This document shows positions 45,959-54,010 of a stretch of DNA of 64,000 bases, piece by piece. The stretch lies in NCBI RefSeq assembly GCF_026626745.1, contig NZ_JAPNJW010000002.1, forward strand, positions 1,884,151-1,948,150, in the 5' to 3' direction. This DNA is from Nannocystis sp. RBIL2. GTDB lineage: Bacteria > Myxococcota_A > Polyangia > Nannocystales > Nannocystaceae. Within the stretch, counting starts at the first letter, position 1, and each line of letters begins with the position of its first letter. Below the pieces are notes generated by a model. That model was not told the DNA's origin and ran no database searches. It saw only the letters and a list, made by a program, of their open reading frames with translations. A program made the translations under genes and the position numbers.

Positions 45959-48166
45959 CTAGCGCCGCCTCCGCCCGCGGCGCAGCCCCAGCAGCGCCAG
46001 CAGGGCCAGCGGCGCCGATGCGCCGTCGCTGCGGCAGGCGCAGCTGGCCTCGGGCTCGGCGGTGTGGACCTCCGACGCGTCGACACCTTGCCCGTCGGTC
46101 ACCACCTCGGGCGGCCCGACGTCGACCGTGACCGTGCCCTCGTCGAGGAACTCGGGCGGCACGCTGACGATCGACGTCCCGCTCGCGACCTGCTCGCCCG
46201 TCGTCAGGTTGGCCAGCGCCACGTGGACCACCTCGCCGGGCCGGAACCCGCGCAGCACCAGCTGGTTGTCCGACTCCCCGAGGCGGCTCGCCACCAGCTG
46301 GTGGTCCCAGTCGCCCGACACCTGGATGACCTCGCGGACCGAGCCCTTGTTCGAGCCGTCCGGATTCTTGTCGACCGCCGTCAGCGTGTACTCGAACGCG
46401 ATCGGCTCGTCGGCCCGCTTGAGCAGCACCACCACCCCGGTCGGGTTGTCGGGCGGCCCCGCGTCGCCGCCGAGGCGGAAGCGCACGATCACGTTGTCGC
46501 TGCCCTGCGGCACCTCGTGGCGCAGCTGCATCGGCCCCGGGAAGAACGGCGTCACCCCGGTCGTCTTGCCGCGGAGGTACAGCGACGCCCCGCTCGCCAC
46601 CTTGTCCGGGTCGACGTGGATCCGCGGGCAGTCGTACAGCCCGCGCGAGTCGAAGCCGCGGACCAGCTGATCGATGTCGCTCTGGGTCCACTCGCCGCGC
46701 GCCAGCGCCTCCTCGGCGATCTCGAGCACCGTGAGGCTCGCGGTCTCGAGGTCCGCGTCGCTCGGCAGGCGCGGCAGCAGCTCGAACACCACCAGGTCCA
46801 TCTTCTCGCGGCCGATCCGCTTGCGCGCCGCCCACATCGCGCCCATGAACGGCTCGCCGTCGTTGTGGACCTGACCGACCGTGTTGTCGGGGCAGCGCTT
46901 GGTGTTCTCGGCGTTGCGGATCGCGTTGCCGTAGCCGGGCCAGAAGCGGGCCACGTAGTCGCCCAGCAGCGGCTCGTTGGACAGGATCACCGAGAAGTAG
47001 TCGGCGACCGCCTCGTTGATCCCGCCGGCGTCGTTCAGCACCCCGTCGCTGCGCAGCGTGCGGTCGCCGAGCCCGTTCGGCGTCAGCAGCGACACCATCC
47101 CGTGGCCGAGCTCGTGGTAGACCACGTCGCCGTCGTAGCCGAAGTCGACCGCCGTGCCCTGGCCGAAGATCATCGTCGGCCCCTTCTCCGGGTCGCACGT
47201 GTTGGTCCAGTAGGCGTTGTTGAGCGGCGTGTAGTCGAGGTCGGGGTAGGCCGTCGACAGCTCGGACGTGCGGTAGTTGGCGAGCATCGTCGACAGCTCG
47301 CACTTGAACGCGTCGACCCCGAACCGCTTCATCTCGTCGATGAAGCGCTCGGCGTGGTAGTACATCGACAGCTCGGCGTACAGGTCGTCGTCGTCGGCGT
47401 TGTCTTCGGGGAAGATGACGTCGGGCAGCGGCAAGAAGAAGTCGCCGTTCTCGTCCGACACCGCGCGGTGGATCGCGTAGCACTTGCCCTCGGCCCACCA
47501 CGGCTGGATCTGGTCCTCCTCCGGCGCCTCGAGCGTGCAGTTGAACGAGCGGATCCTGTCGCCCTCGAGCGGCTGCCCCGGCCCGGTCGCGTGGATCCCC
47601 GCCAGCTCGACCTCGACCGGCACCGGCGTCGACGCCGGGTTGGTCTGGAACACCCGCGCCCGTGACGACCGCACGTGCTCCCACTCGTCGAGCACGATGC
47701 CCGAGCTCGCCGACACCCAGATCGTCTTCTTGCTCGGCTCCGGGTCCCACAGCAGCGGCAGCTCGACCTCGTAGGCCAGCACCGGCTCGCCGAGGATCAG
47801 CTTGTAGACCAGAGTGCCCGGCTCCTCGGGCCCCTCCGCGTGGGCGTGGGCGGCCGCAATCGCCTCCGCCTCGCCGACCTCGATCCGCGCCTCTTCGGGC
47901 CGCAGTTGCGGACCGGCGAGCGGCCGCGAGGACGCGACCTCGCGCTCACCTGTCTTGTCGGACAGCATCGTCGCGAATGCCCCGCGCACCGGGATCCCGT
48001 GCAGCGTGTACGACTTGTGGGCCACCGAGGCCGCCCCGCTGCGCAGCGCCATCGGCAGCGCGCGCCCCTCCGCGGCCAGCTCCGGCGGACCGGCGAGCGC
48101 GTGCGGCCACGCGACGCACAGCCCGAGACCGAAACCGAACCACCGCAAGCTCCGCGCGACCGTCAT
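45959..48166 (-). CDS. Secreted zinc metalloprotease with MYXO-CTERM tail (gluzincin, M36/M4-like)
   Basis: A 735-residue exported protease: signal peptide MTVARSLRWFGFGLGLCVAW ending near HALAG, then a propeptide-like region. The catalytic domain has HELGH at 351-355 and downstream GGINEAVADYF supplying the third ligand Glu, as in fungalysin/thermolysin-type gluzincins. C-terminal beta domains follow. The end, ASCACRSDGASAPLALLAL then LRRGRRRR, is a MYXO-CTERM-type sorting tail: Cys, hydrophobic helix, Arg cluster. The ATG at 48166 has a good AGGAG site. It is upstream of the HTTM pair on the same strand. Confidence 0.9.
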   Translation of the reverse strand: MTVARSLRWFGFGLGLCVAWPHALAGPPELAAEGRALPMALRSGAASVAHKSYTLHGIPVRGAFATMLSDKTGEREVASSRPLAGPQLRPEEARIEVGEAEAIAAAHAHAEGPEEPGTLVYKLILGEPVLAYEVELPLLWDPEPSKKTIWVSASSGIVLDEWEHVRSSRARVFQTNPASTPVPVEVELAGIHATGPGQPLEGDRIRSFNCTLEAPEEDQIQPWWAEGKCYAIHRAVSDENGDFFLPLPDVIFPEDNADDDDLYAELSMYYHAERFIDEMKRFGVDAFKCELSTMLANYRTSELSTAYPDLDYTPLNNAYWTNTCDPEKGPTMIFGQGTAVDFGYDGDVVYHELGHGMVSLLTPNGLGDRTLRSDGVLNDAGGINEAVADYFSVILSNEPLLGDYVARFWPGYGNAIRNAENTKRCPDNTVGQVHNDGEPFMGAMWAARKRIGREKMDLVVFELLPRLPSDADLETASLTVLEIAEEALARGEWTQSDIDQLVRGFDSRGLYDCPRIHVDPDKVASGASLYLRGKTTGVTPFFPGPMQLRHEVPQGSDNVIVRFRLGGDAGPPDNPTGVVVLLKRADEPIAFEYTLTAVDKNPDGSNKGSVREVIQVSGDWDHQLVASRLGESDNQLVLRGFRPGEVVHVALANLTTGEQVASGTSIVSVPPEFLDEGTVTVDVGPPEVVTDGQGVDASEVHTAEPEASCACRSDGASAPLALLALLGLRRGRRRR

Positions 48167-48290
48167 GAGCGCTCCTGCCGAGGCCACCAGCATACCCAAG
48201 ATCGCCGGCCGGGCGGCGGCGAAGACGGCCGCCCGATCACCCCAGGTTCCGCAGAGCGGTCGGCCTGCACGGCGCGCGGCGCGACGCAAA

Positions 48291-48321
48291 TTGGACGTTC
48301 GGCCGGCAAATCACTTAGCCT
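48291..48321 (+). promoter_or_regulatory. Putative promoter for leaderless dacB transcript
   Basis: TTGGAC at 48291-48296 and TAGCCT at 48316-48321 (19-bp spacer), with six bases to the GTG start at 48328. No Shine-Dalgarno is present before the GTG. Confidence 0.4.
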
Positions 48322-48327
48322 GGCCGG

Positions 48328-49818
48328 GTGCGCCCCTCGTTCGGCCAGCGCCTCGCAATCGCCGCCGCGGCCTTCGTGTGCTGCCTCGCTCCGCCCCCGT
48401 CGGCCGCGGCCCCGGTCGCCGAGTCCGCGCCTGCCGCCGCGCCGACCGACCTCGCCGGCCAGATCGACCTCCTGTTGCAGGCCAAATTCCTGGCCCGCGC
48501 GCGCGTCGGCCTGCTCGTCGTCGACATGGCCACCGGCGCCCGCCTCTACGAGAAGAACCCCGACCTCGGCCTCAACCCCGCCAGCAACATCAAGCTCGTC
48601 ACCACCGCCGCCGCGCTGTCGCTCCTCGGCCCCGAGCACCGCTACGTCACCCGCGTCTACGCCAAGAAGGGCGCGCTCAAGGGTCACACCGTCGACGGCG
48701 ACCTCTATCTCAAGGGCGGCGGCGATCCGTCGCTCGTCACCGCTGACCTCTATCAATTGGCCAGCGACCTGCGGGCCCTCGGCATCACCAAGGTCACCGG
48801 CGGCCTCGTCCTCGACAGCACCGCCTACGACCGCGACGAGCTGCCGCCGCTGTTCGATCAGAAGGACGAGCTGGCCTCGTTCCGCGCCCCCGGCGGGGCC
48901 ACTGCAGTCAACTTCGGCACCTACGTCGTCCTCGCCCGCCCCGGCGCCGGCGAGGGTGACCCGGCGATCGTCGCCGTCGACCCGCCCGTCCCCTCGCTCA
49001 AGCTCAAGGCCAACACCGCCACCACCGCCACCGGCGCGCGCAACCAACTCAAGCTCGCCATCGGCACCACCGAAGGCGGCGTGGTCGAGATCGCCGTCGA
49101 CGGCACCATCGGCAAGGACGCCGCCGCGGCCGAGTACCGCTACCCCGTCGCGCGCCCGGCCGAGTACGCCGGCGAGGTGTTCCGCCTCGTCCTCAAGCAG
49201 CGCGGCATCGGCATCGGGCGCAGCGCGGTCAAGTTCGAAGCTGTCCCCGAGGACAGCGAGCGCCTGGCCCTCGTGCGCAGCGAGCCGCTCAGCGTGCTCG
49301 TCCGCAGCGTCAACAAGCTGTCGAACAACTACGTCGCCGAGCACATCCTCAAGAGCCTCGACGACCACACCCCGGCCAGCTTCGCCGGCGGCCTCGCGCG
49401 CGTGCGCACCTGGCTCGCGGGCCTCGGCGTCGGCGTCGACGGCTTCGTCTACAACAACGGCTCCGGCCTCTACGACGCCAACCGGATCAGCGCCGCGCAA
49501 TTGGTGCAGCTCCTGATCGCAGTCCACCGCGACTTCCGCTACGGCGCCGACTACCTCGCCTCGCTGCCGATCGCCGGCGTCGACGGCACCCTGCGCGGGC
49601 GCATGCAGGAGGGCCGGGCCGCCCGTTTCGTGCGCGCCAAGACCGGCTCGCTGGACGGCGTCTCGACCCTCTCGGGCTACGCCGGCGCAGTCGGCCGCCC
49701 CCCGCTCGCCTTCGCCATCCTCTTCAACGACCTCGACACCTTCGCCGCCCCGCAGGCGCGCGATCTCCAGAACCAGATCGCCGAACTGCTCGCGGGCGCG
49801 GTCGCGGCCCGGCCCTGA
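48328..49818 (+). CDS. dacB: D-alanyl-D-alanine carboxypeptidase/endopeptidase, PBP4 type (S13)
   Basis: A 496-residue periplasmic penicillin-binding protein trimming or cleaving peptidoglycan cross-links. Signal peptide to about residue 27 (AIAAAAFVCCLAPPPSAAA). SxxK is S86-N-I-K89 (NPASNIKLVTTAAALSLLG), SxN is S332-N-N, and KTG is at about 438-440 (RAKTGSLDGVSTLSGYA). The large insert between SxxK and SxN is typical of S13. The GTG start sits at leaderless distance from a -10 box. A two-unit 14-bp dyad at 49240-49257 codes AVPEDS. All catalytic motifs are intact. Confidence 0.93.
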   Translation: MRPSFGQRLAIAAAAFVCCLAPPPSAAAPVAESAPAAAPTDLAGQIDLLLQAKFLARARVGLLVVDMATGARLYEKNPDLGLNPASNIKLVTTAAALSLLGPEHRYVTRVYAKKGALKGHTVDGDLYLKGGGDPSLVTADLYQLASDLRALGITKVTGGLVLDSTAYDRDELPPLFDQKDELASFRAPGGATAVNFGTYVVLARPGAGEGDPAIVAVDPPVPSLKLKANTATTATGARNQLKLAIGTTEGGVVEIAVDGTIGKDAAAAEYRYPVARPAEYAGEVFRLVLKQRGIGIGRSAVKFEAVPEDSERLALVRSEPLSVLVRSVNKLSNNYVAEHILKSLDDHTPASFAGGLARVRTWLAGLGVGVDGFVYNNGSGLYDANRISAAQLVQLLIAVHRDFRYGADYLASLPIAGVDGTLRGRMQEGRAARFVRAKTGSLDGVSTLSGYAGAVGRPPLAFAILFNDLDTFAAPQARDLQNQIAELLAGAVAARP

Positions 49819-49842
49819 CCTCTATCGTCCGCCTGAGCCCGG

Positions 49843-49851
49843 TGCTAGCCT
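49843..49851 (+). promoter_or_regulatory. Putative extended -10 giving a leaderless DUF2167 transcript
   Basis: TGCTAGCCT (extended -10, TAGCCT at 49846-49851) is followed by exactly six bases and the ATG at 49858. No ribosome site is present. Confidence 0.45.
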
Positions 49852-49857
49852 GGCGCG

Positions 49858-50919
49858 ATGAAGCACGTCGCCCTCGTCCTCGGAGCGCTCCTCGCCGGCG
49901 CCCCGCTCACCGCTCGCGCCACCGTGTTCGAGGACGGCAACAGCGCCGCGGCCCCGCCGGCCGGCGCCGCGCAGGACGAGGCCCCACCGCCCGGCTGGGA
50001 CGCGCTCAGCCCCGCCCAGCAGGAGAAGCTGGCCGCGATCGACGAGGCCGGCATCCAGGCGCTGGCCGCCAAGCTCGACCGCGGCGAGACCCTCACCGAC
50101 GACGAGAAGCTGATCGCCGAGGGCCTGGCGACCCTCATGAGCGCCGAGTTCGACAGCAAGCTGACCTATCAGACAGGTGACATCAAGGTCGGCGACGGCC
50201 TCGCCACCTTGCACCTCGGTGAGGACTACCGCTTCCTCGGCCCCGCCGACGCCCGCCGCGTCATCGAGGAGGCCTGGCACAACCCGCCCGGCGAGCAGCC
50301 GCTCGGCATGATCGTCCCGGCCAAGCTGAGCCCCGCCGACCCGCGCGGCTGGGGCGTCGTCGTCTCCTACGTCGAGGAGGGCCACGTCGACGACGCCGAC
50401 GCCGCCAGCATCGACTACGACGAGCTGCTGACGCAGATGAAGGAAGCGACCGAGAAGGAGAACGAGTCGCGCAAGGCCATGGGCTTCCCGGCCATGCACC
50501 TGGTCGGCTGGGCCGAGCCCCCGCACTACGACCAGTCGCGCCACAGCCTCTACTGGGCCAAGGAGCTCGGCGGCGACGAGGGCGGCGAGAACTCGCTCAA
50601 CTACGCGGTGCGCGTGCTCGGCCGCAAGGGCGTGCTCGAGCTCAACGCAGTGTCCGGCATGACGCAGCTGCCCCAGATCCGCCCCGAGATGGAGACGATC
50701 TACGGCCGCGTCGAGTTCGACGACGGCAACCGCTACAGCGACTTCAACCCCGACATCGACACCGTCGCGGCCTACGGCATCGGCGGCCTCATCGCCGGCA
50801 AGCTGGCCGCCAAGGCCGGCCTGTTCGCCCTCCTCGCCAAGGGCGGCAAGTTCATCGTCCTCGCCATCGTCGGCCTGTTCGCCGGCATCCGCGCCTGGTT
50901 CACCCGCAAGAAGGAATAG
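49858..50919 (+). CDS. DUF2167-family membrane protein
   Basis: A 353-residue protein: signal peptide MKHVALVLGALLAGAPLTAR, an acidic helical segment, then the DUF2167 domain. The domain runs from about residue 120 to 300 (DYRFLGPADARRVIEEAWHNPPG, GWGVVVSYVEEGHVDDADA, MHLVGWAEPPHYDQSRHSLYWAKEL, LNYAVRVLGRKGVLELNAV). Two C-terminal membrane helices (AAYGIGGLIAGKLA, FIVLAIVGLFAGIRAW) and a basic end follow. The family is found in many Gram-negatives, function unknown. A repeat unit pair (GCTG 50160, CAGG 50174) codes LTYQTGD. It is followed by a repeat array and the HEAT-like gene. Confidence 0.9.
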   Translation: MKHVALVLGALLAGAPLTARATVFEDGNSAAAPPAGAAQDEAPPPGWDALSPAQQEKLAAIDEAGIQALAAKLDRGETLTDDEKLIAEGLATLMSAEFDSKLTYQTGDIKVGDGLATLHLGEDYRFLGPADARRVIEEAWHNPPGEQPLGMIVPAKLSPADPRGWGVVVSYVEEGHVDDADAASIDYDELLTQMKEATEKENESRKAMGFPAMHLVGWAEPPHYDQSRHSLYWAKELGGDEGGENSLNYAVRVLGRKGVLELNAVSGMTQLPQIRPEMETIYGRVEFDDGNRYSDFNPDIDTVAAYGIGGLIAGKLAAKAGLFALLAKGGKFIVLAIVGLFAGIRAWFTRKKE

Positions 50920-50970
50920 CCTTCGGGACAGGTCCCTGAGAGCAAGTCCCTCGGGACAGCCATGCAACGC
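50915..50970. repeat. 14-bp-pitch array over a ribosome-binding region
   Basis: CAGG 50929, CAAG 50943 and CAGC 50957, steps of 14 bp, fill the 42-bp gap up to the ATG at 50962. GGGACAGCC replaces any normal Shine-Dalgarno. Confidence 0.72.
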
Positions 50971-51531
50971 ATCGTCATCGAAGATCGCGTCAGCCAGTGG
51001 AAGGTCTCCTGCTTCGCCGCGGACCGCGGCCTCGTCTTCTACGACAAGGTCCCCGAGAGCGACGACAACCCCGAGGAGATCATCTGGATCAGCCGCGACA
51101 GCGCCACCCGGCTGCACCGGCTCGACGATCGCTTCGCCGGCATCGCCTACCTCGTCGTCGACGGCGCGGACGAGGCGAGCCTGGCCGCGGACGCGATCGA
51201 CGAGCTCGACGGCCTCTCGCTCGCTACGCTGCTCGCCGCCCTGGCCGTCGACGCCGCCGCGGCGCGGTCGTTCCCGGTGATCGCCTCGCTCGGCGTGCTC
51301 GCCCCGCAGTCGTTCGAGCCCCGCGTGTTCGACCACTTCTCCCGCCTGCTCGCCGACGAGGACCCGTCGCTGCGGAGCAAGGCGCTCACTGCCGCCGCCT
51401 ACCCGACCTGGCCGGAGTTCCTGCCGCTGCTCGAAGCGATGGCGAGCGGCGACCCGGACCTCGAGGTGCGCGAGCGGGCCACAGTCGCCCTGGCCGCGTT
51501 CCGCCGCCACCTCGCCGGCGCTGCGACCTGA
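50962..51531 (+). CDS. Hypothetical protein with C-terminal HEAT-like repeats
   Basis: A 189-residue cytoplasmic protein. The N-terminal half is beta-rich (IEDRVSQWKVSCFAADRGLVFYDKVPES, IIWISRDSATRLHRL). The C-terminal half has two to three HEAT-like helical pairs (DEDPSLRSKALTAAAYPTWPEFLPLLEAM, SGDPDLEVRERATVALAAFRRH). No catalytic motif. It is probably cotranscribed with the DUF2167 gene. The start region is occupied by the repeat array. Confidence 0.75.
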   Translation: MQRIVIEDRVSQWKVSCFAADRGLVFYDKVPESDDNPEEIIWISRDSATRLHRLDDRFAGIAYLVVDGADEASLAADAIDELDGLSLATLLAALAVDAAAARSFPVIASLGVLAPQSFEPRVFDHFSRLLADEDPSLRSKALTAAAYPTWPEFLPLLEAMASGDPDLEVRERATVALAAFRRHLAGAAT

Positions 51532-51996
51532 CGGCCTCGCGCCCATCGGTCTCTCGGGACATGTCTTTCAGAGCATGCCCTCGGGAGCAGGCGCACATCG
51601 GCCGGGCGCCGGGCGCCGCCCCCGCCGTTCGCTGCGCCTGACTCTCGGGACACCTGCGGACCCCGCTCTCGCTGCGCGCGTCACTGCGCACCACGCCGCT
51701 GTCCCCGGGGATCGGCCCGGGCCCGCGGGCCTGCGGGCGCAGCGGCGGCGGACCTTCACTCACGAGCGCCGCGATCGCCGTGCGCACCGGCCTGCGCAGC
51801 CGACTGCGTCGCCGGAGGAGCGCGGCGAGGGATCGATGTTCCGCCGCCGCTGCGCCGCGCTGTCGGAGTGACGCACTGCGCATTCGATTGCACACCGCCC
51901 GCGTCGCGGCGCACGGCGTGCTCAGCGGGCGCACGTCAGAATTTGTCGCTCACGATCGGGGCGCGTAATGTCTTCCCTCGGCACTTCGGGGTCGCA
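51532..51996. other. Gene-free stretch with a repeat array and a downstream promoter
   Basis: 465 bp without a convincing gene. A 14-bp-pitch array (51546, then CATG 51560, CATG 51574, CAGG 51588) lies at the left end. The middle is GC-rich with no domain-bearing frame. The right end carries the promoter of the lipid-kinase-like gene. Confidence 0.65.
51943..51971 (+). promoter_or_regulatory. Sigma70-type promoter of the lipid-kinase-like gene
   Basis: TTGTCG (51943-51948), 17 bp, TAATGT (51966-51971), about 25 bp before the ATG at 51997, so a short leader. This is one of the best consensus matches in the window. Confidence 0.6.
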
Positions 51997-53058
51997 ATGG
52001 ACGTCGGCATCATCACCAACCCCAACTCGAAGAAGAACTACCGCCGGCCGCAGCGTCGGCGCGCCCTCGAGCAGGCCGTCGGACGTTACGGCGCGGTCGT
52101 CGAGACCCGTCGCCTCGACGAGCTCCCGAAGGCGATTCGTAACCTGCGTGAGGCCGGCTGCCGCTACTTCGTGTGCGACGGCGGCGACGGCACCCTCCAC
52201 TGGGTCCTCAACACCCTCCACGCCGACGCCCAGCAGACCGGCGCCACCCGCCTCCCGATCGTCGTCCCGACCAACGGCGGCACCGTCGACTTCGTCGCCC
52301 GCAAGGCCGGCCTCAAGGGCGACGCCGACTCGATCGTCCGCCGCCTCGTCGGCCGGCTCGAGCGCGGCGAGCCGATCCCCACCGTCACGATCGACACCTG
52401 CAAGATCGTCGGCGCGCCGATCGGACAGGAACTTTCGGACAGCCCGCAGTCGCCCGCGTTCGAGCGCGTCGGCCTGGCCGCCGCGCTCGGCGGCGTCGCC
52501 CAGGCGTTCTTCGACCGCTTCTACGCCCTGCCCAAGGAGCGCGGCGCGCTCGCCATCGCCGGGGTCATCGGCGCCGCTGCAGGCGGCGCCCTGGTCAGCA
52601 CCCTCGCCAGCAACCTCGCCCCGCCGCTGCAGCGCTTCATCCCCGACGAGATGCGCAGCTACGCCACCGACTTCTTCCGACCCACGCGCGCCCGCGTCGA
52701 GGTCGACGGCCGCGAGCTCCCGTTCGCCAGCTTCGCCTCGATGCAGGTCGGCGCGATCGACATCAACCTCGCCGGCGTCGTCCGCTGCTTCCGCCACGCG
52801 CGCGAGGGCGGTGTCCTCCACTTCCAGGCCCTCGACACCACCCCTATCGGCGTCGTCGCCAACGTCCCCAACATCGTCCTCGGCACCCCGATCCTCGGCC
52901 GCAAGGTCTACGACGACAAGGCTCGCCGCGTGCGGATCACCGCCGAGGACGGCGAGGCTCTGAATCCGGTCATCGACGGCGAGCAGTTCCACGGCCTCGG
53001 CCACGTCGAGCTCACCCTCGGCCCCCGCGTCGAGCTGCCCACCTTCGCCTCCAACTGA
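51997..53058 (+). CDS. Diacylglycerol-kinase-catalytic-domain (DAGKc/YegS-like) protein
   Basis: A 353-residue lipid-kinase-fold protein. It begins MDVGIITNPNSKKNYR with the family P-loop-like NPNSKKN and the nucleotide loop VCDGGDGTLHWVLN. IVVPTNGGTVDFVARKAGL follows (where relatives have GTxNDFA) and a C-terminal beta-sandwich with LNPVIDGEQFHG (relatives: xxDGExxxG). The catalytic Asp equivalents seem present. A hydrophobic segment at about 185-205 (AIAGVIGAAAGGALVSTLA) is unusual and may associate with membrane. Substrate could be diacylglycerol or another lipid. It has its own promoter and is followed by a repeat dyad. Confidence 0.85.
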   Translation: MDVGIITNPNSKKNYRRPQRRRALEQAVGRYGAVVETRRLDELPKAIRNLREAGCRYFVCDGGDGTLHWVLNTLHADAQQTGATRLPIVVPTNGGTVDFVARKAGLKGDADSIVRRLVGRLERGEPIPTVTIDTCKIVGAPIGQELSDSPQSPAFERVGLAAALGGVAQAFFDRFYALPKERGALAIAGVIGAAAGGALVSTLASNLAPPLQRFIPDEMRSYATDFFRPTRARVEVDGRELPFASFASMQVGAIDINLAGVVRCFRHAREGGVLHFQALDTTPIGVVANVPNIVLGTPILGRKVYDDKARRVRITAEDGEALNPVIDGEQFHGLGHVELTLGPRVELPTFASN

Positions 53059-53128
53059 GCCCCGGGCGCGCTGCGAGCCCCGGCCGCACCTCGTGCCGCC
53101 GGGGTCTCTCGCGAGCGCAGTCGAGCGA

Positions 53129-53156
53129 CATGTCCCAAAGTGCATGTCATTCGCCG
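53129..53156. repeat. Two-unit 14-bp-pitch repeat
   Basis: CATG at 53129 and 53143, with GACATGTCCC and GCATGTCATT cores, in the gap before the response-regulator gene. Confidence 0.65.
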
Positions 53157-53263
53157 CTCGCGGTCCGCGAGACCGCGGTCTCAGCCCTGACCGCCATGAA
53201 CCGCGCCTCCTCCCCGTGCGCCCGCTCCGCCCGCAGCTCCCTCCTGCGCGCCCGCCCGCGAGG

Positions 53264-53285
53264 TTTTACCGACCTCTTACCGACG
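53264..53285 (+). promoter_or_regulatory. Tandem 11-bp direct repeat, candidate response-regulator operator
   Basis: TTTTACCGACC is followed directly by TCTTACCGACG, nine of eleven positions identical, 30 bp before the GTG of an OmpR-type regulator. OmpR/PhoB-family proteins bind tandem sites with an 11-bp repeat, so autoregulation is plausible. Confidence 0.5.
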
Positions 53286-53314
53286 CCGCCGCGATCTGTG
53301 CCACGATCGTCCGC

Positions 53315-54010
53315 GTGACCGAGCCTGCCCCGCGGATCTTGATCGTCGAGGACGAGCCGGCGATCCGTCACGGCCTCGTCGAGCTGTTCCGCTCGCAGGG
53401 CTACACCCTCGAGGTCGCCGAGGACGGCCACGCTGCGCTCGCGCGCCTCGCCTGCGCCCAGTTCGACCTGGTCCTCCTCGACATCATGCTGCCCGGCGTC
53501 GACGGCCTCGGCGTCCTGCGGCAGACCCGGGCCCGCGGCGACCTCGTCCCGGTCCTCGTCCTGACCGCGCGCGGGGCCGAGGCCGACATCGTCGCCGGCC
53601 TCGACGCCGGCGCCGACGACTACGTCACCAAGCCGTTCGGCATCCGCGAGCTCCTCGCGCGCGCCCGCGGCCTGCTCCGGCGCAACCGCCCGGCCCCCGC
53701 CAGCCAGTCGTTCCGCGTCGGCGACGCCCTCGTCGACCTCGCCCGCCTCAGCATCACCTGGCCCGAAGGACAGCTCGAGCTCACCGCCCGCGAGGGCCTG
53801 ATCCTCGACTTCCTGCGCGCAAGGCCCGGCGTCGGCGTCACCCGCGAGGAGCTCCTCACCCAGGTGTGGGGCTACCACGACGGCACAGTCCGCACCCGCA
53901 CCGTCGACGTCCACATCCTCCAGCTGCGCGGCAAGCTGCGCCAGCTGCCCGGCGGCGACGACTGGATCGGCACCGTCCGCGGCCGCGGCTACCGCTGGGA
54001 CGCGCGATGA
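53315..54010 (+). CDS. OmpR/PhoB-family response regulator
   Basis: A 231-residue two-domain regulator. The receiver domain has the acidic pair in LIVEDEPAI, phosphoacceptor D56 in DLVLLDIMLPG, and K106 in DDYVTKPFG. The C-terminal winged helix (residues about 135-230) has LTAREGLILDFLRARPG, EELLTQVWGY, RTRTVDVHILQLRGKL and IGTVRGRGYRW. The GTG at 53315 begins VTEPAPRILIVEDE; upstream frame has no support. A tandem 11-bp repeat lies just before it. The ATGA overlap with the kinase gene makes a classic two-component pair. Target genes unknown. Confidence 0.93.
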   Translation: MTEPAPRILIVEDEPAIRHGLVELFRSQGYTLEVAEDGHAALARLACAQFDLVLLDIMLPGVDGLGVLRQTRARGDLVPVLVLTARGAEADIVAGLDAGADDYVTKPFGIRELLARARGLLRRNRPAPASQSFRVGDALVDLARLSITWPEGQLELTAREGLILDFLRARPGVGVTREELLTQVWGYHDGTVRTRTVDVHILQLRGKLRQLPGGDDWIGTVRGRGYRWDAR

